Below, one piece after another: positions 4,427-6,953 of a DNA stretch of 6,953 nt. The DNA comes from a bacterium (lineage in GTDB: Bacteria; Tectomicrobia; Entotheonellia; Entotheonellales; Entotheonellaceae), in assembly GCA_027294925.1 (NCBI GenBank), contig JAPULM010000440.1:1-6953 (forward strand), in the 5' to 3' direction. The position numbers and the translations under genes are program-made. Every line of letters begins with the position of its first letter. The stretch's first letter is position 1. Below the pieces are notes generated by a model. It was not told the DNA's origin. It made no database searches and saw nothing but the letters and a program-made list of their open reading frames with translations.

Positions 4427-6856
4427 TTATTCAACCACGCCCTGGGCACGTAGCTGCGCACGTTGATCAGCATCGAGCCCCAATAGCTCTTGCAGCACCG
4501 CATCGGTATGCTGTCCAAGCAGCGGCGCATGACTACCGATACCATTCTGCCGATTGGTCAAACGCCAGGGCGCACCCATCAATGTACGCTGACCGACTTC
4601 CGGGTGTTCCCAATGCGTAAAGCACCCTCTGGCGTTGAGATGGGTGTCTTCTAACAGGTCTCGCATACTCATCGACGGAAAAGCCGGCACACCGGCAGTG
4701 GCCAACGTCCGAGTAATTGCCCAACGCTCCCGGCTAGCACACCAGGTTGCCATCAATTGATCCAGCTCAGCTTCGTTGTCCTTACGGGCGTCCCCATTAC
4801 AGAAGCGAGGATGCGAAGCAAGCTCAGGTTGTTGCATGGCTTGGCAGAGCGCCTGCCATTCCCTCTCGTTGGTAGCCGCAATGGTCACCCATGCATCGTC
4901 CCCCTGGCAACGATAGGCGCTATGCGGCGCCCACACCGGGTTATGATTGACCATAGGACGGTACGGCGCATTGCCCATGGCATGATTCATCCAGCCTTCA
5001 AAACTGGTGCACAGCATCGCCTCCCACATCGACAAATCAATCACTTGTCCACCACCACCATGCTGCTGACGCGCCCACAACGACGCCGCAATAGCAAAGG
5101 CAGTATACACCCCGCCATTCGGGTCGCCATACGGCATGCCCATGTCCTGCGGCGCCCCATCATCGTAGCCAGTTACGGCAGCAAGCCCGGCTAAGGGTGC
5201 AATTAACGGCCCATAGCCCATGTAAGCACGCAACGGGCCGGTTTGGCCAAAGGCGGATATCATGGCAATAATCAGCTCCGGGTTGATGCGGTGCATCGCC
5301 TCCGGACCCAGTTCCAAGCGTTCCAGAACACCGGTACCGAAATTGCTAATCATCACATCACACTGCGCTGCTAGCTGTTTGACCAGTTCCTTGCCTTGCG
5401 GCTGGGATAGATTGATCCCAATACTCTTTTTCGCCTGGTTGAGATAGCCAAAATAGCCTGAACGGTTGACCCCAGGCTCCATCTCCGGCGGAAACGGGTG
5501 GGTACGCCGGGTGATATCCAGGCGGGCGGAAGATTCCACCTTGATCACTTCAGCACCCAGAAAGGCCAGAATCATGGTACAGTGCGGGCCAGCCCAAACC
5601 CAGCTCAGATCCAACACCCGCACCCCTGCCAACGGCAAAGGCGGTGTCGATTCAGCAGCGCCTTCAACCTGCCTGGCAGGCCTAACTGGCGCCTTTTGGT
5701 CATCAAACAGGGTGGCGCATTGGTGATTGGCTTCGCCCAGTAGCGGCGCCGGCCGGCGTAGCTTCCACCAGGGTTTCTCTAAACGATAAGGGGGTCCAGG
5801 AAGCTGCACCTCGCCAGCCCGCGGATGCGACTGGCTGACAAAACACGCCCGTTCCTGCAGGTGTTCATCGAGCTCCAACTGCGCATGGGTTAACACCGGT
5901 GCGGCACCCACTCGGGCCTTTTGGCAGGCATGAAACAGCTCTGTCGCTGTATGCTGTGCCGTCCACTCACTGATAAAAACCTTTAACGCATCGCCATTGG
6001 CGCCACGCTGATCACGGGTGGTAAACCGTTCATCCTGCGCCCAAGCCGGATCACCCATCACCTCTACCAGCCGTTCCCACTGATTCTGCTCGGCGCAGAT
6101 CAGGTAAATGTAGCCATCCTTGCACTGATAAAGCGATTGTGGCTCGTATGGCGTCGGTGAGTTGCGCGACTGCGCCACGCCGGTATAGGTATAGGTCGAA
6201 AAGGTGCGCCCCAGAAAAAAAACGCCAACTTCCTGTACCGACAGATCCAGATGCTCGCCCACCCCACTGGTCACCGCCCCATAGCAAGCGGCAATGGCGG
6301 CAACCGCACCATGCAAGGCCGCCTGCGTGTAGCCATGCTCGCCAAACGGTTTAATAGGCGGCAGCGACAGCGGCGTGCCTTTGCCAGGACACAGCCAGCC
6401 CAGACCGCTGCCATGGTATAAGGTCAGATCACAGGCCGCATAATCACGATACGGACCGGTGAGGCCAAAAGGCGTCATCGACAACATCACCAGAGGCGGA
6501 TTGAGGTGACGAAAACGCGCGTAGTCGATCCCATTTGACACCATCGCCTGCGGCGTAAAATTGTGAATCACCAGGTCAGCCTTGCAGACCAACGCCTCCA
6601 GCTCCTCCCGTCCGCCAGGCTGACTCAAATCGAGCACCACGCTACGCTTATTGCTATTCAGGAAGAGAAACGTAGCGCTGGCCTCCGCATCGGCCTGATG
6701 CTTCCGAAACGGACCACGCTGGCGCGTCGCATCACCCTCAGGAGGTTCTACCTTTACCACTGTCGCCCCAAGATCGGCCAATAACTTGCCAGCCATGGGC
6801 GCCGCAATGCCGCCCCCAAGTTCGATGACGTTTAGATTGGATAAACCCTGCTTCAT
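4427..6856 (-). CDS. Tandem-domain family III CoA-transferase (CaiB/BaiF-CaiB/BaiF fusion)
   Basis: An 809-residue protein, twice the length of ordinary family III CoA-transferases, which move CoA from one acyl-CoA to a free carboxylic acid through an enzyme-bound anhydride on Asp. Domain 1 (about 5-375) has NVIELGGGIAAPMAGKLLADLGATVVKVEPPEGD, SNKRSVVLDL and PLLGE. A Pro/Ala/Glu-rich linker (about 378-406) leads to domain 2 (about 408-803), with VRVLDLSWVWAGPHCTMILAFLGAEVIKVES, KKSIGINL, SAFGQTGP and APLLGQHTD near the end. In domain 2 the segment YGDPNGG carries D578, which matches the catalytic Asp of formyl-CoA transferase (GDSNSG, Asp169). The matching stretch of domain 1 (IKPFGEHGYTQAALHG, 168-183) has no Asp, so it is probably structural. 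Family III enzymes are interlinked dimers, so the fusion can build one intramolecular pseudodimer, as in the DMSP enzyme DddD. Nearby genes do not match a DMSP cluster. It probably activates the acid that feeds the acyl-CoA dehydrogenases; the substrate is unknown. Confidence 0.92.
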   Translation of the reverse strand: MKQGLSNLNVIELGGGIAAPMAGKLLADLGATVVKVEPPEGDATRQRGPFRKHQADAEASATFLFLNSNKRSVVLDLSQPGGREELEALVCKADLVIHNFTPQAMVSNGIDYARFRHLNPPLVMLSMTPFGLTGPYRDYAACDLTLYHGSGLGWLCPGKGTPLSLPPIKPFGEHGYTQAALHGAVAAIAACYGAVTSGVGEHLDLSVQEVGVFFLGRTFSTYTYTGVAQSRNSPTPYEPQSLYQCKDGYIYLICAEQNQWERLVEVMGDPAWAQDERFTTRDQRGANGDALKVFISEWTAQHTATELFHACQKARVGAAPVLTHAQLELDEHLQERACFVSQSHPRAGEVQLPGPPYRLEKPWWKLRRPAPLLGEANHQCATLFDDQKAPVRPARQVEGAAESTPPLPLAGVRVLDLSWVWAGPHCTMILAFLGAEVIKVESSARLDITRRTHPFPPEMEPGVNRSGYFGYLNQAKKSIGINLSQPQGKELVKQLAAQCDVMISNFGTGVLERLELGPEAMHRINPELIIAMISAFGQTGPLRAYMGYGPLIAPLAGLAAVTGYDDGAPQDMGMPYGDPNGGVYTAFAIAASLWARQQHGGGGQVIDLSMWEAMLCTSFEGWMNHAMGNAPYRPMVNHNPVWAPHSAYRCQGDDAWVTIAATNEREWQALCQAMQQPELASHPRFCNGDARKDNEAELDQLMATWCASRERWAITRTLATAGVPAFPSMSMRDLLEDTHLNARGCFTHWEHPEVGQRTLMGAPWRLTNRQNGIGSHAPLLGQHTDAVLQELLGLDADQRAQLRAQGVVE

Positions 6857-6861
6857 GAGAA

Positions 6862-6867
6862 CTCCCT
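6862..6867 (-). promoter_or_regulatory. Shine-Dalgarno site of the fused CoA-transferase gene
   Basis: On the - strand this reads AGGGAG, 5 bases before the ATG at 6856. It supports that start, giving a protein that begins MKQGLSNLNVIELGGG, the normal N-terminus of a CaiB-type domain. Confidence 0.7.
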
Positions 6868-6911
6868 ATGGATTCACTTGCCATACACGATTCGAGGATT
6901 GCATGATAAAA

Positions 6912-6938
6912 GCCAAGATTTGGCGCCATGCTCGCGCC
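6912..6938. promoter_or_regulatory. Overlapping inverted repeats upstream of the CoA-transferase gene, possible operator
   Basis: GCCAA-GAT-TTGGC (6912-6924) and GGCGC-N7-GCGCC (6922-6938) overlap in the 97-base leader that remains before the window ends. They lie 56-82 bases upstream of the start codon, where an operator could sit. I see no convincing -35/-10 pair in this leader; the promoter may lie beyond the window. Confidence 0.25.
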
Positions 6939-6953
6939 GAATATGAGTAGGCA

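Noticed and set aside
4757..5194. 145-codon open frame on the + strand opposite CoA-transferase domain 2
   Set aside because: The - strand protein is strongly conserved across this stretch; the + frame resembles nothing.
4427..6856. Naming the fused CoA-transferase DddD (DMSP CoA-transferase/lyase)
   Set aside because: The architecture and the single Asp in domain 2 fit, but the neighbours are not DMSP genes (no BCCT transporter, DddB or DddC) and tandem CaiB proteins have other roles.
6738..6929. 63-codon - strand open frame covering the leader of the CoA-transferase gene
   Set aside because: It overlaps the conserved N-terminus of the CoA-transferase in another frame, and no ribosome site or family match supports it.

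Overview
The window looks like part of a catabolic, CoA-thioester-based degradation island from a Gram-negative proteobacterium with moderately high GC. A gammaproteobacterium is the best guess, but this rests only on codon style and family resemblance. It holds five intact protein genes, one gene remnant and little free DNA. There are no RNA genes, transposases, CRISPR arrays or phage genes.

Left part, + strand (12-2342): two consecutive acyl-CoA dehydrogenase genes of different subfamilies, 42 bases apart and each with its own Shine-Dalgarno site. Unlike-pair acyl-CoA dehydrogenases of this kind commonly form alpha2beta2 enzymes (FadE/ChsE steroid side-chain enzymes, pimeloyl-CoA dehydrogenase PimC/PimD). 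The window starts just before the first gene, so an upstream operon is possible.

Right part, - strand (read from 6856 down to 2451): an 809-residue tandem fusion of two family III (CaiB/BaiF) CoA-transferase domains. Next, 60 bases downstream, comes a small protein made of two copies of a dimeric alpha/beta-barrel (EthD-like) domain. After a 455-base interval comes a short-chain dehydrogenase resembling 3-alpha-hydroxysteroid and coniferyl-alcohol dehydrogenases. The interval holds, on the opposite strand, a 65-codon leftover matching the C-terminus of a zinc-independent medium-chain NADP-dependent oxidoreductase. The two gene sets converge between 2342 and 2451.

Working model (inference): a carboxylic acid, possibly from a steroid, terpenoid or aromatic side chain, is activated by CoA transfer on the fused CaiB-type enzyme. 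It is then desaturated by the heteromeric acyl-CoA dehydrogenase, while the SDR oxidises or reduces a hydroxyl/keto group and the alpha/beta-barrel protein plays an unknown accessory role. The substrate cannot be named from the sequence.

Most interesting points: the fused CoA-transferase keeps the expected catalytic Asp only in its second half; the first acyl-CoA dehydrogenase lacks a Glu at both usual catalytic positions while its partner has a Glu at one of them; a truncated oxidoreductase marks a past deletion or rearrangement; and a perfect 20-bp palindrome lies inside the first gene.
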